From Ligustrum vulgare (Eukaryota > Streptophyta > Magnoliopsida > Lamiales > Oleaceae): a DNA stretch of 64,000 nucleotides. This document shows, piece by piece, positions 43,666 through 55,948 of the stretch. A model generated the notes under the pieces. The model was not told the origin of the DNA, did not search any database, and saw nothing but the letters and a program-made list of their open reading frames with translations. The stretch is taken from NCBI GenBank assembly GCA_963555705.1, contig OY743176.1, positions 37,122,497-37,186,496 of the forward strand, given 5' to 3'. The position numbers and the translations under genes were made by a program. How positions within the stretch are numbered: the stretch's first letter is position 1; each line of letters opens with the position of its first letter.

Positions 43666-46443
43666 TGTAGCGACCCAGAATTTTACGCAATTAATAATTA
43701 TTTTAATATTTAGAAAATTTTGTCGCTACTATTTCACCCATTGTTTTGAAGTTAACGCTGCGACGGATTCGTCTAGCCAAGTCAAGAAATATCGAATTTG
43801 TTCGATTTTAAATTAAATGTTCGAATTTCTAAAATTATATTATTTTAAGTATTATTGTCAAAAGTATTTTAAATTCTATTTTCTTATTTAAATTATTTTA
43901 AGTCCAAAATACGTAATTCAATTTTATATCAAAATTTATTTATTCTCAGATTTATTTTCAGTCCAAAATATATCTGTTTTAAATACGTTTTCAAATCAAA
44001 GTTAGTGCAATAATTATCATAATCAAAATTAATCCTACATAAATTCCTCACACATGTTGTTCTTCTTTTCCACCTCATCATCCATATTCCACATGGTCAT
44101 CTCAACCAAATGTGTCATGAAACCACGTTTTTGCTTCTATCTTTATTTTTCCTCCAAATTCTTCATCATTGTTGTCCACACCAAAATTCCCATACTTTAC
44201 ACCATTAACCTAATTTACAACCCACGTTTTTCTTCATTTCCATTCATTTATCTAATCACAAAGCCAAACCCACTCAATGAATGATTCCCCTCCCCAAATT
44301 ATGATGTTCCCCATTCATCAATTCTTTTTCTTTTTTTTTTTCCCATCATGTTTTTCAATTTAAGCAATCATCCTCAGCACTGCTCCATCACACAACAAAC
44401 TGGCCAAATCACTGCCGAACCATAACCAATGCCAATCATCAGATTTTCATCCTCTGCTACAATCACCATAACCACCACCGCACTCAGCTGAACCACAGTC
44501 TCACTACCACCGGCAACCACCAATCTGTCAAATAGCATCAACCCCAAACCAAAACCACCCACTGCCCACTTCAGTTTTAACAAACAATCGAAACCCAAAA
44601 CAAGAAATAAACCAAGCCCAAGACTTACCTTCGACCGCCGACTGATTTGCCGGCACGACCACCGGATTTCGCAGTTAAGACCCAACTCAAATCGCGATCT
44701 AAGCCGCGGTTTCCTTTCTGTTTCTCGCATCAAACCTAACCTACTTCAGCCCCGTCGCTCACCGCCACCTTACTCCGGTGTTACGCCGGCAGAATCTCCC
44801 GTCGAAGGACGGATTTACGCCCTAGTTCTTCCTCTGTCTCTCTCGCGTGTTCTCTCTTTCTGTTAACGAAATGGGGAAAGTGAGAGAAAACAGGATATTA
44901 TATTAACTTCCAGATTTTACACTTTGGTCCCTAAGTTTGCTAAATCATCAAAATCAGTCCCTGACATTTTAAAATGTTTTATTTCAGTCCTTTCAGTTTT
45001 AAACCATTTTATTTCAGTCCCTGATTTACTTTATTTGATTTTAAACTCAAGTTTCATAGATATTCATTTTAGTCCCTCAACTATCAAAAGTATTCATTTT
45101 AATCCCTCAACTTTCAAAATATTCATTTTAGTCCCTCGACTTTCAAAACATCAATTTCAGTCCTCAAATAGTAATTTATCATTTTGAACTATATATTCGA
45201 TAGACTAAAGTGACTTATTGGCTAAGACGAAGCGTACGGAGAATTTAAAGAAATTGAAGTCATTCCCGCTCAACTTTGCACTCGTCGGATTTGAGGTAGA
45301 CTCGCACTTATTAATTGATTTAAATTATGATTTCATATAAATGTCATGTGACTTGTGAAAGTCAATTTTTAAGAAAAGTAAGTATGTTTTTATGAAAAGA
45401 AAATATACTTTATGTTTTTACGAAAAGTAAGTATACCCTATGCTTCACGAAAATGTTTTTGGATCATTGCTATGAAATCAATCTCCCAAGATTGCGATGA
45501 AATCAATCTACCAAGATTGCTATGGGTCCCATATGATAAGTTTATGATTATGTTAAGGGGACCGGAGTTTTAGTAGCGCTACACATAAGAATTCTTTCCA
45601 CCTAAGTTCGGTAAAATTCTTGTGTCTCCATATGTTTATGAGGATTTCGATCCTATCCTATGTTATGATGGAAATGATCCCTATGAATTTCAAAAATTAT
45701 GCTTGGTATACTTACTGCATAAGAATTCTTGCCACCGAAGTTCAGTAAAATTCTTGTGTCTCCCTATGTTTATGAGGATTTTGATCCTATCCTATGTTAT
45801 GATGAAAATGATCCCTATGCTTTCAAAAGGAAATTATGCTTGGCATAATTAAAATGTGTTTTATAAGTATATGGTTTTCAAAGAGCTGTTTTCAAAGAGC
45901 ATATGATTTTCAAAATATGTCCCGTGCTGTAATGCACAATATGAGTTTTATCAAGAGCCGTTTTATAAAGAAGCCCTATCAATGCCCGTGTTATAAAGAG
46001 CCGGCATTTATGTGTTTAATCATCTTATAAATTAATTAATTTGCGATGAGTCTACTGAGTATTTCCCCCATGAAATGCTCACCCTACTATTTAACAGTTT
46101 TGCAGATTTCGGAGACGGTGGCGAGCGATGAATGATGGTGGCAATAATTGTTAAACAGTTGAAAGTTTGACATTAATGATTTCCGTATTTTCCAAACAAT
46201 CGAATAATTTAGAGAAGTTCATTTATTTGAGAAATTATGACATTGTCAATTTCTTTACAAAATTAATGGTTCGATTTACTATTTCAAATGGTTTCATAAA
46301 TGTTTTCAATTTTATCGGCCATTACAGTTTATTTAATGTTGCAAAAAATGAATTTCAATTATTTCTTCCGCAAAAATATTAATCGAAAAATTTAGACAGA
46401 AAATGACGTAGTGAACCGGGTATACGGAACTCGGGGCGCTGCA
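43666..46443 (+). mobile_element. Solo LTR of family A, copy 3, in Y
   Basis: TGTAGCGACCC...GGGGCGCTGCA, 2778 bp, is flanked by GGTAG at 43661-43665 and 46444-46448. No PBS or coding sequence. It has the same internal blocks as copies 1 and 2, with the shortest tandem arrays. Confidence 0.9.
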
Positions 46444-46448
46444 GGTAG

Positions 46449-47162
46449 CGGGAAATATTAAAGATCATATTAAGGGAGAAGGAAGTAATGTTATTTTGAA
46501 TTGACTTAGCTTGCAAAGTTCCTTCTCGACTCAGCCTAAATATATCCTTTTTTCCTACCTAACCTGAAGCCCCGTTACAACCAAATAAAGACCTTCGCTT
46601 TGCACTTGTGTTATCGTTGGCTCCGGTTATGACATCTAGGTAATCTGTGGTACTGACTTATCCATGCAGAGAGCTGAGCGAAAATTCAACCCCTTATAAT
46701 ACACTTTGTGCGAAGAGAGAAATATCTTGTGAGGGTGTTAACTCTCATTACATATGCTTATGAGTGGTTTGAATTGCTTGGTCTAGGGTTGGTGCTATGA
46801 ATGAGGTCGGGGGTACTGTGTTGACTGAATTCACATCATGAACAACTCGGTTTACGAAACTGATTTATTCTGGAGTTGGGCGAAACTATTTTCCTTGTAG
46901 TCACTCAATAATGGTTGGGAGGTGAGTGAACACGAGAGGTGAAATGAAATAAACCATAACGAGCTATGATTGGGATGGGAAATAAAGGGTGTTGCATCTC
47001 TAGCACACACTAACACAATCCGATCATGCAATGGGGCATTTTTGTTAAGGAAAAGTGGGTTGCATCCTCAAGTATCTAAATTGTAATATATTGTTTGATT
47101 CCTATTCTTTTCTTTTTAAATCTTTGTTCGAGGACGAACAATGGTTCAAGTGTGGGGGGATT
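46449..47162 (+). other. Y 3' untranslated region, second part, with polypurine tract
   Basis: Non-coding. It ends CGAGGACGAACAATGGTTC and AAGTGTGGGGGGATT right before the 3' LTR, a typical Athila polypurine tract. Confidence 0.7.
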
Positions 47163-48534
47163 TGATAAGTGCTATATTAACGTTTATTTTGTGCACTTAT
47201 ATCCGTGAATAAGCAATAATGTGATTCTATCTAAGTATTATTAATGCATTTTATATTTTATATTGTATAGGATCATAAAAGAGGAGAAAATAAGAAAAAA
47301 GGACCAAAATGCACAAAAAACTGAAGTTTGGGGACTTAGGCGCAAATAAAGTTACGGCCGTAAGGAAACCATGTCACGGCCGCAAGGTTTTTAACAATGT
47401 TTAGAGAAATCAGCAGAAACACATTCACGGCCGTAAACCATAATTCACGGCCGTAACAAATAAATGATGAAAATATGCAGAGACGCGATTACGGCCGTGA
47501 ATGGATATGTCACGGCCGTAACCCCAATTTAAGGAAATAAGCAGAAATCGTGTTACGGCCGTAAAAGAAATGTTACGGCCGTAACTGTCCAGTCAAAAAT
47601 TTTCATAATTTATATCTTTCCATAATTTTGGGATTTCTTGATCCCAAAGTTAGGGCACGAAATTGAGGCTATAAAAAGGGAATTCTAGAACAGAAAAAGA
47701 GAGAATTTTATTTTTTTTGAAAGAGGCGCGGCTTGCTTGAAGAATTGGAAGGAAATACAATTCGAGAAGGTGAATCAAGAAAAAAAATTCTAGAATTCTT
47801 CATGACTATGCTCGGCTAAGCTTCCATACCTAGTTCGTAGGGGAAGTTGTATTTCATATCAATTTGTTATTGCTTTTCCAAACTAGTAACGTAGTTCTAA
47901 ATTCTTTACTTGATTTGTTGGATTCTTATGCGTTTTCGATTTAATAAATGCAATTCTTTTTTTAATTAAGGCCTTATCATTTAATTTATTGTATTGAGAT
48001 TTGCTATTTTGAATGATTGGATCCGTAAACGTCTTTTTATTCAAATCATAGTAGCAATTGGAAATTTAATATTTTCATATGGAATTCCAACTTAGGTTAA
48101 TTGTCACGAGCTTGTGTGATTGATAATCTAATTCATCCTAATTTTTCTCAACCAATATATAGTTGTTGTCTTAAATTTACAGAGCTTGTTTTAGGTTATT
48201 CAATGAATAATGTTTGATTAGAGAGCTTATTCTAATTAAATTCAATTCAGGGAGAATATGAATAGTTAGAGCTTATTAACTATTTAAGGGTGATAAATCA
48301 AAAAGGGAAATTGAACACGCGTTACTTGGAAAGTGATAACATTGCGATAGAATACAACTGAACCTGAGAACTAGGGTTTGCAAATAATTGACTTATATTT
48401 CATCTAATTGACAAAGCACTACTTTAGTTCCCGTTCCTCGTGGGATCGACTCTTACTTCCGCTATTACAATCAAACCTGATAATTTACGAGTAAGATATT
48501 TATTTATTATTTTGGTGCATTGCGACACGCATCA
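47163..48534 (+). repeat. 3' LTR of element Y
   Basis: TGATAAGTGC...GACACGCATCA, 1372 bp. It contains a palindrome array at 47352-47584. Relative to the 5' LTR, a block near 48408 is missing between two CTAATT repeats. Confidence 0.9.
47352..47584 (+). promoter_or_regulatory. Palindrome array in the Y 3' LTR
   Basis: Same arrangement as 15478-15710. Point changes between the copies (for example CGGCCGCAAGG against CGGCCGTAAGG, and CGGCCGTAAACC against CGACCTTAAACC) show independent decay. Confidence 0.6.
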
Positions 48535-49173
48535 ATCACCAATTCATGAATTAATGATTGTTTTCATAATTCGAGAGGTGAGTTAATAATTAGATCACGT
48601 AATAAAATTCGAAAATTTCAACAAAAAGATAGAGATATGAATTTGTGGTTGCTTGTGGTCACTTATGAATTCCTAGGTAATTTAATGCATTTAGCTAAGG
48701 AGAACTCTGACCCGCTGTAGAGATACATGGTTGATTTAGTTAAATAGGGAACTCGAGAGACGTAAATTAGATATATGCATGAATTCGACCAAATATAATT
48801 TTAGAAAACAACTTGAGATGTGAAATTAAGTTAGAGCCTTATTTCGAAATTGTTAGTCCCGATATTCATTTAATTATTAGAAAATCACCATTTTATTATG
48901 ATTTCACTAGTTATTTTAGTTTAATTTGTTATTTTTTATTTTAATTGATTGGTTTATTTCATTGATTTCCAATTATTTGTCGGTTTTTGTTTTTATTATT
49001 TTACAATTTATTTTCTTAGTTAGTTTTTGTTTTAGTCTAAGAATTTTAGAATCAAAGTAAATTTATAATGAATAAATAGTCCTCATGGGATTGACAACCC
49101 TGACTCAAAAGTCCACTTTTACTACTTGTTAGCGATATTGTGCACTTGCGATATATTCACACAAACAAGTTTT

Positions 49174-49191
49174 TGGTGCCGTTGTCGAGGA
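49174..49191 (+). promoter_or_regulatory. Primer-binding site of X (tRNA-Asp type)
   Basis: TGGTGCCGTTGTCGAGGA lies 6 bp after the end of the X 5' LTR. It is close to the Y site. Confidence 0.7.
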
Positions 49192-49378
49192 CTATTTTAA
49201 TTTGTTATTTATTTATTTTGATTTTTAGTATTATTAGCTTTTAGATTTAGTTTGCCTTTATTTGTTTATTTTATTTATTTATTTATTTATCTTTTTCATA
49301 TGATCTTTTTGCTTTTCTGTGTGACATTGTTGATAGTGATAGAAGAAAAGCTAAGAAACCAAGGAAACACGAGAGGAC

Positions 49379-49597
49379 ATGAGCTATAAGACAAAATATA
49401 ATACTTTTGCCGATGTGGATGATGAGTACTTGCGCTTTGAACTATTAATGACCCAATTGATCATTATTAGGGACCATTTGGAAATTCAAACAAGTTCAAC
49501 ATGTGAATACTGTGCAGCAATCCATAATACTGCAGATTTTATATTGTTGTCCACATCAGAGGAAGTGAAGAACTTTCTAAATGATGATACATGCTGA
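49379..49597 (+). CDS. Short ORF of X, possible gag remnant
   Basis: 72 codons, starting MSYKTKYNTFADVDD. It contains CEYCAAIHNTADF, which resembles a decayed zinc knuckle. It lies where gag would start. No other gag homology is visible. Confidence 0.35.
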   Translation: MSYKTKYNTFADVDDEYLRFELLMTQLIIIRDHLEIQTSSTCEYCAAIHNTADFILLSTSEEVKNFLNDDTC

Positions 49598-49754
49598 TGT
49601 GATCCGAAAAAAGGTGTCAAAATGAGAAATCAAGATACGGGCAATTCAACAATATTCTACATGGGAAAATGAACAAGTTTCATGTTGAGCGCGAGTTGAG
49701 ATTCAAATCAGATCAATTAATGTCAAAGGATCAGAAAATTGGGCAGAAGGTGAC

Positions 49755-50038
49755 TTACGGCCGTAACACCCATTTTTACGGCCGTAACATCAACATCACG
49801 AAATTGGGCAGAAAGACAATTACGACCGTAGCACATGATCTCACGGCCGTAAATGAAGTGGAAGTATTCACGGCCGTAATCCAAATACTCACGGCCGTAA
49901 ACATAGTTTTTTAACTTTTATTATTTTGTTCAGAAGGTCACTTACGGTCGTAAATAAAATTGTCACGACCGTAACATATGTTTTTATTTTTAAACTGTAA
50001 GTCACTTACGGCCGTAAACTTAAAAGTTACGGCCGTAA
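49755..50038 (+). promoter_or_regulatory. Palindrome array in the interior of X
   Basis: About nine copies or near copies of TTACGGCCGTAA occur in pairs. A TATTTATATG sequence follows about 130 bp later. Downstream sequence (50280-50480) resembles the end of the B LTR. Confidence 0.55.
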
Positions 50039-50279
50039 CTTAGGCACCGCAGTTTTGAATTAATTAGGCGGTTAGGGTTTTGTTTAGTTCTAGTCTATTT
50101 TGGTTATTTTAGTTATTTTAGCTTAATTAGAATTCTATTCAGAGTCAGTTAGCTATTAGGTTTTATTTTGCCTATTTATATGCTTTTCAATTCAATGTAA
50201 AAATAGAATATTTTTGATGAATAAAATTATTGAGTGTTTTGTCAACATTGTTCTGGAATTGAACAAACTTCGAACTTAT

Positions 50280-50480
50280 CAAATATTGTGGGATATTTGT
50301 AGTGTTCAACAAATCGAACTTATCAAAGACGTGGGCATCCTTTGTGGCGTTCAAACCATTACGGTTCTTGTTTCCGCATCGTAACGGGTCTTGTGTTTAA
50401 TATACCCATGGTTCTTACGTCGTGAGGCTCGGGTTGTAGTGTCACCGTCCGTTCCAACCTGGATTCGGAGCTTTACAAGC
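50280..50480 (+). repeat. B-LTR-like segment inside X
   Basis: It shares blocks in order with the B LTR 3' part: GAACTTATCAAA, CTTTGTGGCGTTCA, GGTTCTT, CCGCATC.TAACGGGTCTTG, then CGTGAG and CTGGATT. It is diverged but collinear, together with the palindrome array upstream. This suggests an LTR-derived module captured by X, or common ancestry. Confidence 0.6.
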
Positions 50481-50581
50481 GTTATTCCGCGAGCTACGAC
50501 GAGGACCCCCCCTCCCGGGTTCTCATCACATGCCTATTTTACAAGGCCGAAAAATACAAGACACAACTGCTAGAGATTCAT

Positions 50582-50950
50582 TTGACAAGGCCAGAGGAGG
50601 ACGAACCAGTGGAAATTAATAAAGAAGAAGTTAAGGAACAATCTGCACCATCAAAAGAGAAAGATGAGCATGTTGAGAATGAAGAGTTGATTTTAATGGA
50701 GAATATAATAGCTGACACGTGTGGAGCTAGCAAGCAATCCTTACAATCAATTGATTTTCTTAAAATTGATTTTGTGATAGGGCCCGAAGAAGAGATTGAA
50801 GTATACATAATTGAGTTCGAATCTAATGATAACATTAAATTTGATTTTGAACAGGGCAGCATCAAAATTTGGAGCAAAAGTATGAATTGGAGCAAAGACA
50901 ACTTCAACAAATATAGCAGATTATCAAAATCACTATTTCGAGTGCCTTGA
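50582..50950 (+). CDS. Acidic ORF of X of unknown function
   Basis: 122 codons, Glu/Lys-rich at the start (RPEEDEPVEINKEEVKEQ), then ADTCGASKQSLQSIDFLKID. It ends 44 bp before the conserved Athila hairpin, so it occupies the position of the pol C-terminus. No domain is recognised. Confidence 0.4.
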   Translation: MTRPEEDEPVEINKEEVKEQSAPSKEKDEHVENEELILMENIIADTCGASKQSLQSIDFLKIDFVIGPEEEIEVYIIEFESNDNIKFDFEQGSIKIWSKSMNWSKDNFNKYSRLSKSLFRVP

Positions 50951-50994
50951 AGTCATGTTAAAAAGTCGAGCTTTAGACAATAAACGGAGCGCTT

Positions 50995-51012
50995 ATTGGG
51001 AGGCAACCCAAT
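50995..51012 (+). ncRNA. Conserved RNA hairpin of X
   Basis: ATTGGG-AGGCAA-CCCAAT. It has the same loop as the Y hairpin at 21770-21787, and two compensatory stem changes. Confidence 0.55.
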
Positions 51013-53077
51013 TTTCTTTCCTTTTTATTTATTTTACTTTATTTACAGCTTTATATTTATAATTATTAGGTAGTACTTGCATTTTTAATTTTTTCCTGGA
51101 GTTTTTGAAGTAAGCATCCATAGCACCAACCTCTTTGATTTGATCTTCAAGTGCATGTTTAGTTCTAATTCATACATCATCCATGAGCTTACAATTTTGC
51201 ATCACATTGTTTTAACCTCATTGCTCTTATCATATCAAAAACAAATCATATGCATGATTTTGCACGCTTTGAGGAATTATGCATAATAATTGTAATGTTC
51301 TTAATGTTCAACCATGTTTGAAAATTCAATTTTTTGTTATGTTGGGATTGTTTGTGTTGATTTATATCAATTTATTGATGGTGTGTATGATTCTAATGTT
51401 ATTTATTTTTTACCTACGAGGAACACACATCACTTGCAATAAGTCCAACCAAGCATGAAAACACAAGAAATAGATTGAAATTGTCCAAGTGAGATCAAAA
51501 TCAAGCTTCAAGCTATCACATCGCTCCTCTAAACCTGGGAACTACCTAACTCCTCTTTTATGTATTGTCATCAATTTATATATCTTTTATTTTACATTGA
51601 GGACAATGTAACTTTCTAGTTTTTTTTGGGGGGGGGGGGTGGTATCTCATTTCTTCATCTTGCTAATTTGATACCTTGTTTTTGGGATTCATTAAAAAAA
51701 AGGTGAAAATTTTGAAAATTTTTGTTGATTTATTTATTACTTATGACATGATTTGAATTGACTTTTGTGCTTTAGGTAGAAGATTTGGGCAACATGTGAA
51801 CTAAAATTTTTCTTGACATTCATCCATGTAAAACGTTAATCAAACTTGAGCACATAGCCACTTTCGAAAAATAACTTGTGTAAGGGTATGCATGATACTT
51901 GTGGGTTAAACTTGTGGACATTAAACATAGAATTGACTGAAAAATTTCAAACCTTAAGAAATTAGATCCCAACCTGAAATGTAGAACCAACTGCTCAAGA
52001 AGCAGTTTGGGGGTGGAAAGGTTAAGTACAAGTAGGCATTGACGGATTGAGGGTCTAAAGTTTTTAATTATCCATCTTTAGTGTAAGGGGTTTTAATCAA
52101 CGCGTATAAACCATTTCCAGTATAAAAATTGAAAAATGCTGAAGGTCTTATTTTTCTCTTCAAAAGTCTTTTTGACTCTAGTAATTAAGTCCGAGGGGTC
52201 TTTCAAACTTGGTGCCCTAAAGTCGTCTGACTTGGGAGTCATCGACCTAAAGCTCGCTACGGGAGTCAACTAGAAAGCAAGTACGGAGTGTGGACTTACA
52301 CATAAGACACTAAAACATCTTTAACTTTTCTGTTTAAGCCTTTATGACTCGGGCAATTAAGTCTGAGGGGTTCTCTGAACCTGGTACCCTAAGCTCAACT
52401 TAGTTGGGAGCTGCCGACCTAAATCTTGCTACATGGGTCATATAGAAAGCCAGTATGAAAAGTTCTGCACAAAGATGGTAAAAGACAAGGACATTAAAAG
52501 AAAATGTCGTCCATATAAAAAAAGATATATAAATTGTATAAGCTTTGTTGATTAACATTCCCAATATTGGAGTGTGGGATTGGAGATGAATTATTCTTGG
52601 TCTGTCATGCATACTTGTCAAATCCTAACTGCCTTGTGTGGAAAAATGCAATTTATTCATGTTTTAGAAACCACATCAATAGGAAAGACCTCGGGATATG
52701 AGAGAAAAATATTAAGGTTGTGATCATCCATGAGAGTGTAAGGAAAATAAAAAGAAAATCATTGTTGACCACATGGAATTTGGGCTTATTTCTGCATGAT
52801 TAGTCACACAGTGTCAAGTATATTTTTACGTGAGTTTACATTCGATTTTTGGCTATTCACACACACACACACACACACGATGAAGTTGAGCATTGGATGA
52901 ATGAAAATAGTTTTTGTTGTTCATATTCTTCTCTAAAGTGAATCGTTATTTTGGATTATTGAAGTGCATGGTAAATAAATTGACAAAATAAAAACAATTT
53001 CTGTTTGCATTTTTATTTTTATAGTTTAGTTTTATTTTTTGTTCAAGGACGAACAAATATTTTAGTTTGAGGGATTT
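51013..53077 (+). other. X 3' untranslated region
   Basis: 2.1 kb of non-coding DNA. It has a G-rich run near 51630-51640 after TTGAGGACAATGTAACTTTC, and a CA dinucleotide repeat at 52859-52878. The polypurine-like AGTTTGAGGGATTT lies just before the 3' LTR. Confidence 0.6.
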
Positions 53078-54976
53078 TGATAAGTGTACACTTATTTATC
53101 TGTCAAAATTAGGATATTATGTTGTTTTTCGTGAATAAATTTTACTTCATTTGTGTTTATTTTCATAATTTCAGATTTTTATCTCGAAGTCAAGAAAAAT
53201 GAGGAATTGAAGCAATTACACAACAATTGGATAATAATTGGTGCAAAATCATACAATTTGAAAGTTGGTGAAATTATTCAATAATCAAAGTGGAGCTAAG
53301 ACATGCTAAAATTCAAGGACTAACTCGTCTTATGTTGAAGAATTGATGCTAAAAGCATTAATAGTGAATTAATATTAGCAAATTGTAATTTAATTGGGCT
53401 TTATTGGATTATTATATGCATTGGACTCCTACTTTTAACAAAAGATTAGGCTCGGCTGGTTCTTATTATAAGAGATATATATACACAGCAACCTGGAAAA
53501 GGTTAAGCAGCAGTGAGTTTAGAGAGAGTAGCCGTGTGGTGGAGAAAAAAAAAAGGTGAGCCTTGGGTAGAAGCAGCAGAGAGTGGTTAGCGGCTGGTAA
53601 TATATTGGAGGCAGAATAGAACCCATTACAAAAAGAGGCCGTAGAAGATACATATATAACATTGCTAAAGAGGGGAGAGCCATAAGACACGGAGAGGGCG
53701 CAGTCGAGGAGCAGCTAGGGGCGAGAGATATACATACATAGCGGCTGTGGGAGAATTGAGAGGAACAGCCATCCGAGAGACAAAAAGAGAGAGACGTGTG
53801 TGGCTGAAACAAAAAAATAAAAAATAAAAAATAAAAAAAATTGGAAGTAGTAGTGTGCTTTGGGGACTAATAGGATTGTGCGCCTGGTTGTGATTTGGGA
53901 TTAGTAAAGTACTCGGCTGCATACAAGGGAGAGAAGGCTGGGCATTGACAATAAAAGGAATTAATTAGGCAGCTTTGTGGTTTTAGAAGATATATATACG
54001 TACACAGGTTACGGTTGGTGCAATTGAAGGAATTAATTGGTTGTTTGTGCAATAGTGGAGCCAACAACGAGAAGACGGTGGTGCGGCTGGGCAATAAAAA
54101 ATGAGCCGAGGCTGAATTTTTGGTGGTCTAAGTGATGCCAATTTTTCAACTCTCCAAAATTCGGGTTTTGTTTACATTATTTATTACTTTTTATTTGAAG
54201 AACATGAGTAGCTAAATTTTAAATCGGGATTGACGATATAGATTTAATGTTTTTAGTTTAATTTTGATTCTCAAGTTGGTGTTTTAATTTCATGTATTGA
54301 TTTTATTATTGCGTTTAATGCTTGAGTTGCTTGATCACCAATTAATGAATTAATGATTGTTTTCATAATTCGAGAGGTGAGTTAATAATTAGATCACGTA
54401 ATAAAATCCGGAAATTTCAACAAAAAGATAGATATATGAATTTGTGATTGCTTGTGGTCACTTATGAATTTTTAGGTAATTTAAAGCATTTAGCTAAGGA
54501 GAATCCTGACCAGCTGTTGAGATACATGGTTGACTTAGTTAAATATGCATAATTTGAACTCTAAGAGAGGTAAATTAGATATATGCGTGAATTCGACCAA
54601 ATACAATTTTAGAAAACAACTTGAGATGTGAAATTAAGTTAGGGCATTATTTCAAAATCGTTAGTCCCGATATTCATTTAACTGTTCGAAAACCCACCAT
54701 TTTATTTTGCTTTCGCTAGTCGTTTTAGTTTAATTTGTTATTTTTTATTTTAATTGATTTGTTTATTTCATTGATTTCCAATTATTTGTCGGTTTTTATT
54801 TTTATTATTTTATAATTTATTTTCTTAGTTAATTTTTGTTTTAGTCTAGGAATTTTAGAATCGAAGTAAATTTATAACGAATAAATAGTCCTCATGAAAT
54901 CGACAACCCGAACTCAAAAGCCCACTTTTACTACTTGTTAGCGATATCGTGCACTTGCAATATATTCACACCAGCA
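53078..54976 (+). repeat. 3' LTR of element X
   Basis: TGATAAGTGTA...CACACCAGCA, 1899 bp. It includes TATATATA near 53476. It lacks the MITE and the Y insertion present in the 5' LTR, which gives the undisturbed reference sequence. Confidence 0.9.
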
Positions 54977-54981
54977 TTCAG

Positions 54982-55221
54982 TCTTCGTTCAATAAAATTA
55001 TTAAGTGCAATTTGTTTAAAGAAATATGAAATACAAGACCAGTTTCTAAATTTCCAAGAAAGTAAGCTACACTAATATATTAGCTGGAACGGAAGGATAA
55101 AAAAAAAAAAAAAAAACTCAATCAAATTAGCATAATAAACCATCAACCTAAGATATGCAATTTCCAAATGAAAATTGCTCATAAGTTTCTTTGCTTTCTT
55201 GAATAAATGTGAAACAGTGTT
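54982..55221. other. Flank between X and the hAT-like element
   Basis: AT-rich, with a poly-A tract near 55100. No secure exon is visible, although DNA read across the X insertion site on the minus strand is open for about 18 codons. Confidence 0.3.
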
Positions 55222-55229
55222 ACCTAGAC

Positions 55230-55845
55230 CATTGGCGGAGCTAGGAATTTTCTATAGTGGGGGCGAAAACTTTGGGGGTTGGAGGGGGCCCCCGAAATTT
55301 TTTTTGAACAAAAAAGATTGAAATCGACTATAATTAGTGTAAAATAGACGAGTTAAATTGATAGACTAATCTAAACAAATAACATCTTATAATTTTTTTT
55401 ATATGCATTTTGAGTTTGTATTGATAAGTAGTAAAATTTTACAAATACTTATCAAAATTGATATTGCTAATAAGTAATAACAACTTCGCATCGATATTTA
55501 TTAATTTTACTTCCAGAATGAGAAAAAAGAATTCTGAAAGCTTCTACTTCCTTATCTCCTAAGGACCTAAGCAATCTATAAATACTTTACTATGTTTAAA
55601 ATTAGTTCAGGCAGCCAAAATTTTGAATGTCTGGAAATTTTGATGGGCCCCATCCAGGCCAGCCATTATTTTTGACTTGTTTAACTATCCAATTGCTACT
55701 ACATTTTCAATAGTACAAGTCAGAAAACAAAACTCTACTTGGGGCAAAGATGAAAAACACCGAAGCAAACCTTTCATGCTTTAAGAAATTCATTTGGGCA
55801 GTGGGGGCAGCTGGCCCCGCTGCCCCCACAGTAAATCTGCCCCTG
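55230..55845. mobile_element. Non-autonomous hAT-like DNA transposon
   Basis: Ends CATTGGCGGAGC and (inverted) CAGGGGCAGATT are imperfect TIRs. The 8-bp ACCTAGAC is duplicated at 55222-55229 and 55846-55853. The 616-bp interior has no transposase, and has GC-rich inner repeats near each end (GTGGGGGCGAAA, GTGGGGGCAGCTGG). Confidence 0.85.
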
Positions 55846-55948
55846 ACCTAGACCTTCAATAAATTTCAAGTACACACAAAAACAAAATTGGAGAAATAGT
55901 GATGATCCAAAACTTGAGAAATAGTAGATAATATAACAAGGTACGTAC

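Larger units (their letters stand above)
15290..48534 (+). mobile_element. Element Y: Athila-like Ty3/Gypsy retrotransposon nested in X
   Basis: LTRs are 15290-16732 and 47163-48534. The TSD ATCAC is at 15285-15289 and 48535-48539, and X continues across the site. Order: 5' LTR, tRNA-Asp-type PBS, gag, protease, RT/RNase H, integrase, palindrome array, intron, accessory ORF, then B1 (23975-42505), 3' untranslated DNA, a family-A solo LTR (43666-46443), polypurine tract and 3' LTR. Coding regions are broken by frameshifts, stops and an RT deletion, so it is dead. Confidence 0.93.
13483..54976 (+). mobile_element. Element X: non-autonomous Athila-like LTR retrotransposon hosting a nest of insertions
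   Basis: The 5' LTR begins TGATAAGTGTA at 13483 and is interrupted by a MITE and by element Y. It resumes at 48540 and ends ACAAACA at 49167. The 3' LTR is 53078-54976. The TSD TTCAG is at 13478-13482 and 54977-54981. A tRNA-Asp-type primer-binding site follows the 5' LTR (49174-49191). The 3.9-kb interior (49168-53077) has no protease, reverse transcriptase or integrase, so X depended on a partner for movement. The LTRs, PBS and post-ORF hairpin match those of Y and place X in the Athila-like group. Confidence 0.9.
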
